Assembly: GCA_000967895.1 (NCBI GenBank) | Contig: FO203512.1 | Coordinates: 631,582-695,581, forward strand | Origin: Oleispira antarctica RB-8 | GTDB taxonomy: Bacteria > Pseudomonadota > Gammaproteobacteria > Pseudomonadales > Oceanobacteraceae | Length of the DNA: 64,000 bases | Reading direction: 5' to 3' | In this document: positions 45,140-55,237 of the stretch, in pieces | Position numbering within the stretch: the stretch's first letter is position 1 | Layout: each line of letters opens with the position of its first letter | Translations under genes and position numbers: made by a program | The notes under the pieces: generated by a model | What the model was told of the DNA's origin: nothing | The model's input: only the letters and a program-made list of their open reading frames with translations | The model's database searches: none

Positions 45140-47179
45140 ATGACATTAAAGCGTCAACTCAGCTTGATGGCGAGCGCTCTCATTCTTTTACTATTAACAG
45201 GGAATTTATTTGTCACCCTGACAAACTCTAGTAATTATTTTGAGCAGCAGTTGAACGCTCGCGCCTACGATGCGGCGACGTCACTCGCGTTGTCTATGTC
45301 GAATGCAGTCGCGGATGGCGACAAGGTAAAATTAGAACGTATGATTGATGTTTTATTTGATCGTGGCTTCTTTTCAGAAATTTCATTACAGCTCGTTGAT
45401 GGCAGTCAGTTACAGCGTCGTGCACAGCAAGCCGCACACAATGAATCGGCGCCTATGTGGTTTATTAATATCGTTGAACTGAACGTTGTTCCTGCACATA
45501 CAGATGTGACTCAGGGCTGGCAGCGATTAGGCAGTTTAACGGTACAAAGCCATACCGACTCTGCTCATCGGGATTTATGGAACATAGTAAGGGGCGAAGT
45601 GATTTGGTTTTTATGGATGGCCCTTATCAGCTTAGTCAGTTTGCAAATTATTTTACGCTGGATGTTTAAACCTTTAGAGCGAGTAGAGCAACAAGCGCTG
45701 GATATTAGTAAGCGAAATCTTTATGAACAAGAAAAACTACCGCGTGCGCGTGAATTAAGGCGTGTGGTATTAGCAATGAATCAAATGGTACGAAAACTGA
45801 AAACTATTTTCGCTGAGCAATCGGCTATTACTGAAAAATTGCGCGAAGAAAGTTACCTTGATGATGTATCAAAACTATTGAATCGTCACGGTTTTGATCA
45901 ACGCCTGCAGCATGTTTTACAACAACCGGATGGCTATAGTGGCGTACTTGTTTTAATGCAGGTGCAAGATTTCGCGCAATTCAATCAAGATCAAGGGCGT
46001 GAAGCGGGCGATGAATTATTATTTCGCATTGGTGACATCTTAAATCAATGGCATCGTGATCATAGCGACGCACTCATCAGTCGACGTAGCGGCGCTGATT
46101 TTTCATTGTATATACCTGCGACCGACTTATCTCATGGTGAAGAGTTGGTAGAACAGTGTTTTAACTTGCTATCAACCACTGCGCTATCTCAGCGTGGGGG
46201 CATCAACTTTCATATTGGCGCATTGTTTACACAGCGCTCGTTAGTGATTGAAGGCACACATGTAGAAGTTCCGGTGACTCTTGTTGATGTATTAAGTAAA
46301 GCCGACGTTGCGTTACGCCAAGCACAAACACAGCATGTGAGTCGCTATGGATTCTATGCCAAAGCGATGAGTAGTGAGGTCGAGCGTACGGCGAGTGAAT
46401 GGAAACTTGTATTAGAAAAAGTGCTGCAAGAAGAAAGTATCGAACTGCACTATCAGCCGATTCTAGATTCGAGAGGCGAGACCGTTTTGCATTTTGAAGT
46501 ACTGAGTCGTATTTATGATCAGCAGGGCATTATTTCTGCTGCGCGTTTTTGGCCCATGGTTGAGCGCCATCAGTTAACACCAAACTTTGATTTACTGGTT
46601 ATAAAAACGTTATTAGAACAGTTGCAGGCTTCTTCATTAATCAATGCAGATACACGTAAGAAGTTTTGTATTAATTTATCAGCAGCTTCCATTCTGAGCG
46701 AGCCGTTCCATGATCAGTTAGAGGCGCTGCTTGATCAATATCCGCAATGGCGAGAACTTTTATGCATAGAAATTTCAGAGTTTTCAGTATCACACATAGA
46801 ATCTCCGCTGGCTCGATTAGCGCATCGTTTGAAATCAAAAGGTGTTGATCTAGGGGTTGATCAGGTAGGAACGGGGTCTTTAGCCTTTGCCTATTTACAG
46901 CGCTTACCGCTCAGTTATTTACGCATCGCGGGCAGTTTTAATCGCGGTTTACACCTAGCGTTGGATCATAAGTTTTTTATTCAATCGATGGTACAAATTG
47001 CCCATAATTTAGATTTACAAGTATTGGGTGAAGGTGTGGAGAATGAGAATGATATTGAAGCTTTGAAACAAACTGGCGTCGATGGAATGGGCGGTTATTA
47101 TTTCACACCGCCTATTAATAGCTTGGATGCAGCACTTAATTGGACTGTAAATTCAAATGATGAACACAATAAAAATTAA
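45140..47179 (+). CDS. lapD: c-di-GMP receptor LapD
   Basis: About 679 residues from the ATG at 45140; the ATG two codons earlier (45134) lies too close to the AAGGA ribosome-binding site. TM1, a periplasmic LapD/MoxY N-terminal output domain, TM2 (about residues 155-175), HAMP, then degenerate GGDEF (RSGADF for GGDEF) and degenerate EAL (EVLSR at the EAL position). Such LapD proteins bind c-di-GMP in the EAL domain, change conformation through HAMP and hold LapG. Sequence features support a receptor rather than an enzyme. Adjacent to lapG and opposite to a GcbA-like cyclase. Confidence 0.9.
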   Translation: MTLKRQLSLMASALILLLLTGNLFVTLTNSSNYFEQQLNARAYDAATSLALSMSNAVADGDKVKLERMIDVLFDRGFFSEISLQLVDGSQLQRRAQQAAHNESAPMWFINIVELNVVPAHTDVTQGWQRLGSLTVQSHTDSAHRDLWNIVRGEVIWFLWMALISLVSLQIILRWMFKPLERVEQQALDISKRNLYEQEKLPRARELRRVVLAMNQMVRKLKTIFAEQSAITEKLREESYLDDVSKLLNRHGFDQRLQHVLQQPDGYSGVLVLMQVQDFAQFNQDQGREAGDELLFRIGDILNQWHRDHSDALISRRSGADFSLYIPATDLSHGEELVEQCFNLLSTTALSQRGGINFHIGALFTQRSLVIEGTHVEVPVTLVDVLSKADVALRQAQTQHVSRYGFYAKAMSSEVERTASEWKLVLEKVLQEESIELHYQPILDSRGETVLHFEVLSRIYDQQGIISAARFWPMVERHQLTPNFDLLVIKTLLEQLQASSLINADTRKKFCINLSAASILSEPFHDQLEALLDQYPQWRELLCIEISEFSVSHIESPLARLAHRLKSKGVDLGVDQVGTGSLAFAYLQRLPLSYLRIAGSFNRGLHLALDHKFFIQSMVQIAHNLDLQVLGEGVENENDIEALKQTGVDGMGGYYFTPPINSLDAALNWTVNSNDEHNKN

Positions 47180-47257
47180 TGCCTGCGACAATGTGTCTCT
47201 GGTTTTAAATTATGGGCAGAGTAATATGCAAAGATTACTTAAACAGGGTGTAATATT

Positions 47258-47689
47258 TTGAAATCTAATCAGCAATCAACGCGTTTTTTCGCCATAATTT
47301 TTACCTTATTACTTTCCTCATCTGTTGTTGCAGAGCTGGTGGTTGAAGAAGGGTATGTACGCAAGCCTATTCCAGGTCGTAGCATGAGTGCCGCGTTCAT
47401 GACGATCAATAATACCGGCAAAGACGATGTGATATTAAAAACGGCGGCAATCGAAGGTGCAAAAAGCGTTGAAATTCATACCCATACTCATACCGATGGT
47501 GTTATGCGCATGCGTCAATTGCATGAGCTAACAATCAGTGCAGGAGGGTCTGTTGTGCTTGAGCCGGGTGGTTTGCATCTAATGATTTTTGGTATTGAGA
47601 CTCTGCCTGATAATCCTCAACTGACGTTGTGTGACGAAAATAATCAATGCTCTGAATTCACACTGTCAGTGCGAAAACTCGTTCAATAG
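47258..47689 (+). CDS. PCu(A)C copper chaperone
   Basis: 143-residue exported protein with an N-terminal signal (cut near VVAE). The DUF461 copper-chaperone signature is seen as SAAFMTINN, then VEIHTHTHTDGVMRM and a later HLMIFG: His/Met ligands for Cu(I) delivery to cytochrome oxidase. An extra HTHTHT cluster precedes the Met. Start is TTG with AGGG about ten bases upstream; not certain. It is downstream of lapD by 78 nt and is convergent with the LysR gene, 12 nt away. Confidence 0.88.
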   Translation: MKSNQQSTRFFAIIFTLLLSSSVVAELVVEEGYVRKPIPGRSMSAAFMTINNTGKDDVILKTAAIEGAKSVEIHTHTHTDGVMRMRQLHELTISAGGSVVLEPGGLHLMIFGIETLPDNPQLTLCDENNQCSEFTLSVRKLVQ

Positions 47690-47701
47690 AGCGCCTTACT
47701 T

Positions 47702-48601
47702 TTATTGTGCCATCACTCCACGGGAAAATTCAGTCACAATAAAATCGACAAACACTTTCAAGCGCTGTGCTTGAAAGTGATCTTTATGGTAAATCAAATA
47801 CAAGGGTGTATCGGCCAGCTTCCAGTCTTCAAATACTGACACTAACTGCTGCGCTTTGAGTTCTTCTTGGCAATAATAAAAAGGCAAGCGCGCAATGCCA
47901 TTATTGGCGATGGCCATATTCTTGATAACGCGACCATTCTTACAGCGAATCGCCCCAGAAACGACGACCTCTTGGCTAACGTTTGCTTTCTTTCCGTGCT
48001 GAAATAACCAATGATTAATCGAACCAGTAATGCATTGATGCCGTATCAGTTCGTCGGGCATTGCTGGGCTGCCATATTTTTTCAAATAGTTAGGCGAAGC
48101 AAAAAGACCATTGGTAATCGTCATTAACTTACGAGCAATCAAGCCAGAATCTGGCAGCTTCCCCATGCGAAATACCACATCAAATTGACCTGAAAGCAAA
48201 TCGACACGTTCACTGCTGAAATCTAAATTCACTCGAATATCGGGGTATTTTTGAATAAACCGAGCAATCAATTTGGCAATAATATCTTCCCCTAAATAAC
48301 CACCTACGCAGTTAATATTAATGTTGCCCTTCAATTGATGAGCTTGCTCCATAGTCATCTGTACTGCGGTATCAAGCGTATTGAAGGCAAGCTGACATTG
48401 ATTAAACAGCAATTGTCCTTGCTCCGTTAAGCGTTGCGCACGAGTCGTGCGGGTAATTAAACTCACCCCAAGCTGCGTTTCGAGTAGATTCAATTGTTTT
48501 GATAAATGTGAACGCGAGCAACCTAAAATCTCCGCCGCCTTAGTGAAGCTGCCGTGCTTGGCAATAATAACGAACGCTTTGAGATCATCTAGTTGAGACA
48601 T
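47702..48601 (-). CDS. LysR-type transcriptional regulator
   Basis: 299 residues. N-terminal winged helix (LDDLKAFVIIAKHGSFTKAAEILGCSRSHLSKQLNLLETQLG), followed by a LysR substrate-binding domain with two alpha/beta lobes. It belongs to the CrgA/AaeR-type subgroup by its overall pattern (LFNQCQLAFNTLD, RHQCITGS). Divergent from an SDR gene across a 146-bp region with inverted repeats, so it probably controls that gene and itself. Effector unknown. Confidence 0.9.
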   Translation of the reverse strand: MSQLDDLKAFVIIAKHGSFTKAAEILGCSRSHLSKQLNLLETQLGVSLITRTTRAQRLTEQGQLLFNQCQLAFNTLDTAVQMTMEQAHQLKGNININCVGGYLGEDIIAKLIARFIQKYPDIRVNLDFSSERVDLLSGQFDVVFRMGKLPDSGLIARKLMTITNGLFASPNYLKKYGSPAMPDELIRHQCITGSINHWLFQHGKKANVSQEVVVSGAIRCKNGRVIKNMAIANNGIARLPFYYCQEELKAQQLVSVFEDWKLADTPLYLIYHKDHFQAQRLKVFVDFIVTEFSRGVMAQ

Positions 48602-48612
48602 AATGGAAGGTT

Positions 48613-48649
48613 AATGATTCATTATTGGAAGACTTTAAAGTAAATCATT
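48613..48649. promoter_or_regulatory. candidate LysR operator region
   Basis: AATGATT (48613-48619) and AATCATT (48643-48649) form a perfect 7-bp inverted repeat; a separate 10-bp palindrome ACTTTAAAGT is at 48632-48641. Both lie in the LysR/SDR divergent intergenic region. Confidence 0.4.
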
Positions 48650-48747
48650 CGTTTGTCTATGTAAACAATCATGTGGCTTGGGTGTTATATATCAACAATG
48701 CTGCCTGTCTTATGCTTAGGCCTTCTTACAGGTATTGAGGCAAAACA

Positions 48748-49467
48748 ATGAAACAACTTATCGTAATTACAGGCGCATCATCAGGTATTGGTGCGGCGAT
48801 GGCAAAAGCCTTCAGCGCTGCAGGACATCCTTTATTATTGGTTGCGCGTCGTATTGAAGCGATGAAGGCATTAGCATTACCAAATGCGTTATGTTTGAGC
48901 GTTGATGTCACTGATGGCGATCAATTAAAGCAAGCTATCAGCCGAGGTGTTGCGCAATTTGGCCCAGTTGGCTGCTTGGTAAATAACGCCGGCATAATGC
49001 TGCTTGGGCAGGCTGACAAGCAAGATCCTAGCGAATGGGCGGCGATGCTGAACGTGAATGTTATGGGCGTATTGAATGGCATTCATGCGGTATTGGGCAA
49101 TATGAAGCAGCGTAAAACAGGCACCATTATTAACATCAGTTCCGTTGCTGGACGTAAAACTTTTCCTAATCATGCGGCGTATTGTGCAACCAAGTTTGCA
49201 GTACACGCATTGACTGAAAACATTCGTGAAGAAGTAGCGATGGATGATGTGCGTTTAATCACTATCGCACCGGGCGCAGTCGAAACAGAACTGCTTAGCC
49301 ATACTACCGATGAAGAGATTAAAGCGGGCTACGAAGATTGGAAAGCTCAAATGGAAGGTGTTGTTGATCCAGAAGTTATAGCCGCAGCTGCTATGTTTGC
49401 TTGGGAGCAACCACAAAGCGTTTGTGTACGAGAAATCGTGTTAGCCGCAACACGTCAGCAGCCATAG
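48748..49467 (+). CDS. short-chain dehydrogenase/reductase
   Basis: 239-residue classical SDR: TGASSGIGAAMAKAF for NAD(P) binding, NNAGIMLLG, catalytic Ser (ISSVAG) and YCATKFA. It looks like the YdfG/SDR5 NADP-dependent group. It is transcribed divergently from the LysR gene, which likely controls it; the substrate cannot be read. Convergent with the hybrid kinase gene 28 nt downstream. Confidence 0.88.
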   Translation: MKQLIVITGASSGIGAAMAKAFSAAGHPLLLVARRIEAMKALALPNALCLSVDVTDGDQLKQAISRGVAQFGPVGCLVNNAGIMLLGQADKQDPSEWAAMLNVNVMGVLNGIHAVLGNMKQRKTGTIINISSVAGRKTFPNHAAYCATKFAVHALTENIREEVAMDDVRLITIAPGAVETELLSHTTDEEIKAGYEDWKAQMEGVVDPEVIAAAAMFAWEQPQSVCVREIVLAATRQQP

Positions 49468-49495
49468 TTGTGTAAAGAGTGGGGTCATATTTGTT

Positions 49496-52462
49496 CTAAG
49501 AACGTATGTATTGGCTTACCGCGGCTTTAATTTTTGCAGGTTTGAAGGGTTTGTTCATCACTGCGATAGCACCAAGATCTATTAATCGTTTAGTTTCTTC
49601 ATTGTCACAGTCCGCAGTGACAATGATCACGGGTGCAGGGTTGTGATCTGAGAAGCTGTTAATTCGTCTTAAAACCTCTTTACCGTCCATCTCTGGCATC
49701 TGGTTATCGAGCAGTACGATATCAGGATGCCAAGCTTGGTAAATTTCTAAGGCATCAATTCCATTGCTGGCTTCTTTGCATTGATAGCCTTCTGTTGTGA
49801 GTATTTTTCGTAGCAGTAGGTTGTTGACCTCCACATCGTCAACGATAAGTACCTTACCTAAAGGTTGTGCAGCAGGATTCACTAATTCATCATCTTCAGG
49901 GGGCAGTACTTTAGAAGCGACATTGCCCGTGCTTGATACGTCGTTATATTCGTACGTTAAATTAAGATGTTTACTGATTAACTTTAATAACTGATTGCGC
50001 TTAAAAGGTTTGCTCAAAAAATCATCGGCACCTTGGTTTAGAATATCTTGTTGTTCTGATTTAAATACGCTGGCACTCACGGCAATAATTGGCGTTTTTT
50101 TACCTCGTTCGGTTGCCTTTATGTGACGAATAGCGTCTTCCCCTCCCATCACTTGCATTCGAATATCCATTAAAATGATATCTGGATGTTGCTGTTCAGA
50201 GATCGTACACGCTTGCAAGCCATCACTTGCTTCAATAACTTTAAAGCCCAGAGGGGCGAGTGTTTTATGGATTAATATTCGGTTATTTTCTATGTCATCG
50301 ACGACTAATATTGTTTTATTCGTTTGATCAGGTTTGAACCTGATAATTTCATGACTTGGTTCATGCTCTTGTCTAGTCGCCGCTTCTTTTACCTGTACGG
50401 TTAAAGAAAAGGTTGTACCCACATTTTTTTCGCTAGAGAAGCTAATGTCTCCTCCCATAAGCTGAGCATATTCGCGTGCGATGACCATACCCAAGCCCGT
50501 GCCGCCGACGGACTGTAAACCCGCAGAAGTTTGTCCAAAAACTGAAAAAACTTTTGACTTTTCTTCCTGTGAAATACCGAGCCCTGTATCTTCTATTTCC
50601 ATCGTCAGCAGTATTGAATTTTTAACTTCCTTGGTAGTCAGATTTACTGAACGCACTCGCAGACTAATGCCTCCTTGCTGGGTAAATTTAACCGCGTTTC
50701 CTAATAAATTAGTGAGTATTTGGCGCAGCTTTCCTTCGTCACTGTTTATGAAAGACGGCATGTCGTGGGGAATGTTTAGATCTAGAGTTAGGCCCTTTTG
50801 ATCAGAGAGTCCCTTAAATGTTTGCTCCATCTCAGTGAATAATTTTTTCAAATTAAAGTCGTTATTGACCAGTCTATTATGTCCTGCTTCAATTTTTGAA
50901 ATATCCAATATGTTGTTAATTAACAGCAACAAATTATTGCCTGCTGTATTAATGATCGTGAGTGTTTGTTTATCTTCTTCTGTTGTATGAGAGTTTTGCT
51001 GCATCAGTTCAGAAAACCCTAAAATCGCATTCATAGGAGTACGTATTTCATGAGACATATTGGCTAAAAAGGTGGTCTTGGCCGAGTTAGCAATTTCTGC
51101 ATTTTCTTTTGCTTTTATGAGCTCTTGAGTGCGATCTAAAACACGCTGTTCGAGCTCTTGATTGGCATCACGCAGGCTATCCGCCAACTTTCTTTCAGCC
51201 GCTTCTTTTTTATTACGAATAAGATTTATTTTTTCTGCCAGTGCCAGTGATAGTAGAATCATTTGTGCAACGAATCCTAGCCTAATCCAGAGCGTCGGTT
51301 CTTCGATAATGCCAATTTCTAGGCGTGAAAGAGGAAATGTAGAGAAGCCCACAATATAAAAAATCCAAGATAGGGTATATGCACGCGCTGCCGGATAACC
51401 TTGATACCAGCTGTAGCAGCCAACAAGCAGCATATAAATCAGTGTGATCAATAAGAAAAGCTGAAAAAATACAATAACTTGCAAATAGGAAAAGACTAAA
51501 AATCCAACAGTTAATGCACACCAAGTAAAGAAACCAATTTTAGTCACTAGGTATAATCGTGGTGCTTGTGATTGCAGTTTTAATAAGTAGGCCGTGAGTA
51601 ACAACACAGAGGCATAAGCCACTGAAATAGAAATGGGAATAAGCTTGGGCCAGACCAAATTAGGCATAATGTATTGAAGCAGTATGCCTTCATAATAGGT
51701 AATACCAATCCCCATTCCCAGTAAAAATAAGGTGTAATAAATATAGCCCCTATCTCTCAATGCCAGTGCTAGAAAGAAATTATAACCAAACATAATTAAT
51801 ATGCCGCCATAAGTAATTCCCAGTACTAGATGATCAAAAAGTCCTTGTTTTGCATGCGCCTCAACGGATTTAATCGTTAGCTTAAGGATCATCGGTGCTT
51901 CGTTTTCAAAACGCAAATAGAAGGTTTTCTCTTCTGCCGGGTCAGGTAAATAGAGACGAAATACAAACTGACGATCATTGAGGTCTCGCGTTGAAAAAAC
52001 TCGGCTATTCCCTGTTTTTATGTTTTTGTAGCCCTGATCTTCTGGTAGATAAAGATCGACAAAATTGAAGTTAGCTAACCCCAATATTAATCGCCAGTCT
52101 TTGATGCGCTCGCTGTGATTTACAAGGGATATTCGAACCCAATAAGCAGAATTCGTAAAACCAAAATGGGGAGTATCTATCGTATTGGGCTTAAAGCGGT
52201 TGATTAACCGAGGCGAGGTTATGTCGTTAATGGTCCATTGTTTGTCTTTATCTTCTAGAATTTCTAAAAATGGACCAACCGCATAGCTTTCTTGATGATC
52301 CGTTAGAATCAATGGATTTTGGGCATGGGCACTGCTAATCGATACTGTTAAAAAAACGATTATAGTAATTGCAAAAAACAGTGCTTTAGAACTAGCAGTG
52401 TAGGATGCTATCTGACATCTGGATATCATTAATGAGTGATTATTATATCTAGGTAAATACAC
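49496..52462 (-). CDS. 7TMR-DISM hybrid histidine kinase with two receivers
   Basis: 988-residue inner-membrane kinase. Signal region, 7TMR-DISMED2 periplasmic sensor, 7TMR-DISM helices (roughly residues 210-410), a coiled coil, HisKA with [16 protein letters not shown], an intact ATPase ([26 protein letters not shown]) and two receivers, each with phospho-Asp (LMDIRMQ; LLDNQMP) and Lys (SKPF; NKPF). Same sensor architecture as the RetS-like protein at 32633-35005 but with full catalytic boxes, so it may be a LadS-like or independent kinase. Start at the first Met is uncertain because about 25 residues precede the helix. Confidence 0.88.
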   Translation of the reverse strand: MYLPRYNNHSLMISRCQIASYTASSKALFFAITIIVFLTVSISSAHAQNPLILTDHQESYAVGPFLEILEDKDKQWTINDITSPRLINRFKPNTIDTPHFGFTNSAYWVRISLVNHSERIKDWRLILGLANFNFVDLYLPEDQGYKNIKTGNSRVFSTRDLNDRQFVFRLYLPDPAEEKTFYLRFENEAPMILKLTIKSVEAHAKQGLFDHLVLGITYGGILIMFGYNFFLALALRDRGYIYYTLFLLGMGIGITYYEGILLQYIMPNLVWPKLIPISISVAYASVLLLTAYLLKLQSQAPRLYLVTKIGFFTWCALTVGFLVFSYLQVIVFFQLFLLITLIYMLLVGCYSWYQGYPAARAYTLSWIFYIVGFSTFPLSRLEIGIIEEPTLWIRLGFVAQMILLSLALAEKINLIRNKKEAAERKLADSLRDANQELEQRVLDRTQELIKAKENAEIANSAKTTFLANMSHEIRTPMNAILGFSELMQQNSHTTEEDKQTLTIINTAGNNLLLLINNILDISKIEAGHNRLVNNDFNLKKLFTEMEQTFKGLSDQKGLTLDLNIPHDMPSFINSDEGKLRQILTNLLGNAVKFTQQGGISLRVRSVNLTTKEVKNSILLTMEIEDTGLGISQEEKSKVFSVFGQTSAGLQSVGGTGLGMVIAREYAQLMGGDISFSSEKNVGTTFSLTVQVKEAATRQEHEPSHEIIRFKPDQTNKTILVVDDIENNRILIHKTLAPLGFKVIEASDGLQACTISEQQHPDIILMDIRMQVMGGEDAIRHIKATERGKKTPIIAVSASVFKSEQQDILNQGADDFLSKPFKRNQLLKLISKHLNLTYEYNDVSSTGNVASKVLPPEDDELVNPAAQPLGKVLIVDDVEVNNLLLRKILTTEGYQCKEASNGIDALEIYQAWHPDIVLLDNQMPEMDGKEVLRRINSFSDHNPAPVIIVTADCDNEETKRLIDLGAIAVMNKPFKPAKIKAAVSQYIRS

Positions 52463-52598
52463 AAAATTTGTACCTTAAAAAGTCGTCATATTGTCACTAA
52501 ATTTTTAATTAAAAGAGTGTCATAAATAGGGCTAATAGGTAACACTACCTTTAATATAGGTTATAAAATAGGAAATGAGTAGTATCGTATTCGACAGT

Positions 52599-52639
52599 AA
52601 AAAAATGGGTGAAATAGACGGTTGTCTATCCCCCATTTT
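52599..52639 (-). terminator. intrinsic terminator after nrdD
   Basis: Two-part stem (52602-52609 with 52632-52639; 52614-52619 with 52624-52629), 4-nt loop, interior loop of mismatches, then seven T on the minus strand (52599-52605). Confidence 0.8.
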
Positions 52640-52649
52640 AATAGCTTTA

Positions 52650-54458
52650 TTAGGCCTGTTTTTGATAGTAGCGACGGTCATGTTCACATTGACGAGCAGT
52701 ACTGAACGCACTCACGCGCTTTAAGTAGCCAATAACGCGGGTGCCGTGATCAATATCGAGGCTATTGCAGCTAGGGCATTGATACAAGGTTCGTTTATCG
52801 ATAGCCTCGCAATCATTACAGATAGTGATTTTAACGTTAATACAAAAATAGTTGCAGCCTGTTTTAGCCGCGACTTTATAGAGCTGAAAATACTGGGCTT
52901 GGGTTAACGTTTCATCTAAATTCAGGTGCAACGCTGAGCCGCCGTCTAAATACTCAATCATTTCTTTACCGTGCAGAGAAAACTTATCGAGGGCGTTGCA
53001 GCTTTCGTCTTCAACAATGTAAAAATAACTGTTGTAGCAATCGCGCCTTACCTCGTAACCATCAGCTTTGTCCCACTTTGCATTCTTAACGCCTAGATTT
53101 TCAGCGGGGACGAATTCAGTATTAAATAAATAACCGGTGTTTTTCTTCGCTCTTTTATTTTCATCATAAATAACTTTTAAATGGCGGCTTACAAAGTCTT
53201 TATACGCTTGATTATTATCAGCGGTAATACCTTGGCTTTCCGCCGCTTCAACCATGCCATTGATACCGATGGTTAAAAACTGTTTTTTAAGACTAATAAA
53301 ACCCGCATCATAAACAGGCAGCATGCCTTGTTTTTGATAGTCATCCATGATGGCGCGATAGGCGATTTGATATTTTTGCACCTTTCTTACCATCTGGCCT
53401 AAATCATGTTTGTTTTGCACAAGGCGATTCATGTTAATTGTGATGACATTAATGGAGCCCGTCGCGATACCACCAGCGCCTAAGGTATAAGAGAAGGTAT
53501 TATCGCTTATTTCGTTGCGCAATCGACAGCATGACGCAAGTGAATCAGCATTATCAGATAAGTAACTAAAAAAGCTATTACCTTGGGCGAGTTGTTGAGA
53601 GCAGAACTGAGCGAACGCTTCATCTTTGCATCCTCCATTAGCCGTCAGCATGGCAGCAGTAATCACCGGAAAGGTGAGAACGGCTTTCTTTCGTTCTTCA
53701 TTAAGCCAATCCATAAAAAAATGCTGAAGTGCATTAATGTTGTCCCACTTAGGTTTGGTTAACTCTTCTTGATCGGAATGTGTTGCAGGAAATACAAATT
53801 CACCAAACATGGATTCAAAATAATATGAGTCATACAGTGAAATATTCCAAAAGACACTTTGATAACCCCGCGCCGCCGCAGGTTGATTTAAGGCATAAAC
53901 AACATGCTGTAAATGATTGGCTATTTTCTCTGGATGATCTTTTAAATAATCATCACCATAATCAATACGTGCAAAATGATCAAAATAGGTAAGAAACTCA
54001 ACCGTCGCAATCGCCCCTGCAAATTGTGCACTGATGGCGAATACCAGATTCACAAATGAGCCACAAAAAGATTCTAAATGCTTAGGAGGTTTAGACTCAC
54101 CTCCCAACTGAGTCAGTCCTTCTAATAAAAACGGGTACATAGTAATGGACGCGCAATAGGGTTTAAGACTGGTTTCATCATGCACATAAATCTCATGATC
54201 TTGTATTTGGCGAGTGTATTCTTGCGCTAAAGATTCGCCAAACAATTCTTTTATCTTGTTTGCCACGGCGTTGCGATTAATTTGAATTACCGCGTCTTTC
54301 ATTAACTCGGCTTCAAGCGTCGCTATGTTTTTATGCGTGACATTAGCATTGGCATCAAACTTCGACGCTTCCGCTGCGTTGTTCGATTTTACGTATTCAT
54401 CGATAAATGACAATTTGGCGTTTATTTGATCTTGATTAAGCTGCAGCATGGTAGGCAT
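52650..54458 (-). CDS. nrdD: anaerobic (class III) ribonucleoside-triphosphate reductase
   Basis: 602-residue glycyl-radical enzyme making dNTPs without oxygen. It lacks an N-terminal ATP-cone, so it is shorter than E. coli NrdD. A core Cys pair (ASCCRLRNE), the C-terminal zinc site (CNDCEAIDKRTLYQCPSC) and the radical Gly577 (RVIGYL) near the C-terminus are visible. Start is at 54458 or the Met three codons later, both overlapping nrdG. Lacking the cone, it is probably not subject to dATP overall-activity control of the usual kind. Organised with nrdG in an FNR-controlled unit. Confidence 0.95.
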   Translation of the reverse strand: MPTMLQLNQDQINAKLSFIDEYVKSNNAAEASKFDANANVTHKNIATLEAELMKDAVIQINRNAVANKIKELFGESLAQEYTRQIQDHEIYVHDETSLKPYCASITMYPFLLEGLTQLGGESKPPKHLESFCGSFVNLVFAISAQFAGAIATVEFLTYFDHFARIDYGDDYLKDHPEKIANHLQHVVYALNQPAAARGYQSVFWNISLYDSYYFESMFGEFVFPATHSDQEELTKPKWDNINALQHFFMDWLNEERKKAVLTFPVITAAMLTANGGCKDEAFAQFCSQQLAQGNSFFSYLSDNADSLASCCRLRNEISDNTFSYTLGAGGIATGSINVITINMNRLVQNKHDLGQMVRKVQKYQIAYRAIMDDYQKQGMLPVYDAGFISLKKQFLTIGINGMVEAAESQGITADNNQAYKDFVSRHLKVIYDENKRAKKNTGYLFNTEFVPAENLGVKNAKWDKADGYEVRRDCYNSYFYIVEDESCNALDKFSLHGKEMIEYLDGGSALHLNLDETLTQAQYFQLYKVAAKTGCNYFCINVKITICNDCEAIDKRTLYQCPSCNSLDIDHGTRVIGYLKRVSAFSTARQCEHDRRYYQKQA

Positions 54459-54975
54459 CCTTGTTGGCGTTCTCGTTTGTGGGTGTACTGTTTTGAAAGA
54501 GGTAAGTTTGGTCTTCGGCTAATTGGCCATCGATAACGTGATAGAAGCGTTGGTTGGTTGCTGGATTTGATAGCCCACCTTGTTCGGTGCGCCACGGTCC
54601 CAGTTTTACAAAATCTAAGTGAGGTCGCAGGTGGCGAGAGACATTATTCAATCCACTGTATAAATACGATTTTAGACCTAAACCTTGCACCTTCATTAAT
54701 AAGCTTTGTAGTTCTAACGGAGCCCATTCACCCCCAAACATCACCACCGCCGTGATGAGCCCATCGTATTGATCTAAGAATTGCTCAAAACGTGCCGATG
54801 TTAATGGCTCTCCGCCCGTGGTTTGCCATAATTCTTGGCTATGGCAGCCTTCACAGCGCAGGGGGCAGCCATAAAAGCTAAAGCATAAAGCGATGTCGCC
54901 AGGGCACTCTTGGAATACAACATGAGGAGAATCGCTGCGTAACGAGGTAATACAAGAATCCATCTTAATAACCAT
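54436..54975 (-). CDS. nrdG: anaerobic ribonucleotide reductase activase
   Basis: 179-residue radical SAM protein. The iron-sulfur motif is Cys37-x3-Cys41-x2-Cys44 (CPLRCEGC), with FSFYG before it and MFGGEW after it. It generates the glycyl radical on NrdD using S-adenosylmethionine and reduced flavodoxin or ferredoxin. Gene order nrdG before nrdD, with 23-nt overlap. Start uncertain: Met1 or Met5. The promoter region contains a perfect FNR/ANR box. Confidence 0.93.
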   Translation of the reverse strand: MVIKMDSCITSLRSDSPHVVFQECPGDIALCFSFYGCPLRCEGCHSQELWQTTGGEPLTSARFEQFLDQYDGLITAVVMFGGEWAPLELQSLLMKVQGLGLKSYLYSGLNNVSRHLRPHLDFVKLGPWRTEQGGLSNPATNQRFYHVIDGQLAEDQTYLFQNSTPTNENANKDAYHAAA

Positions 54976-55042
54976 ATGTAGTGTCTAATTATTTTGTAGG
55001 CACAAGATATGGTATTTTGTGGCAGTGTGCTACTTTGATATA

Positions 55043-55056
55043 TTGATGCACATCAA
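55043..55056 (-). promoter_or_regulatory. FNR/ANR box upstream of nrdGD
   Basis: TTGAT-N4-ATCAA (55043-55047, 55052-55056), exact match to the consensus, 68 nt upstream of the nrdG start. If it acts at -41.5, transcription begins near 55008. It explains anaerobic induction of nrdGD. The cbpA gene on the plus strand lies about 180 bp away, a less likely target. Confidence 0.85.
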
Positions 55057-55237
55057 ACTTTCATACCGTGAGTCGGCCCGATTACTGCTAAGGAAAAAAT
55101 GAGAAGGGAATTAATAAATGAAAAGGGGGATCACTCAGGCTTGTGGAATTAGCCGCGAACGAGCATGCTGAGCGAATATCTATCAACAAATAACTCTCAA
55201 GCAATATATTTCAGTTAAACACTAGGTCAGCCATATC

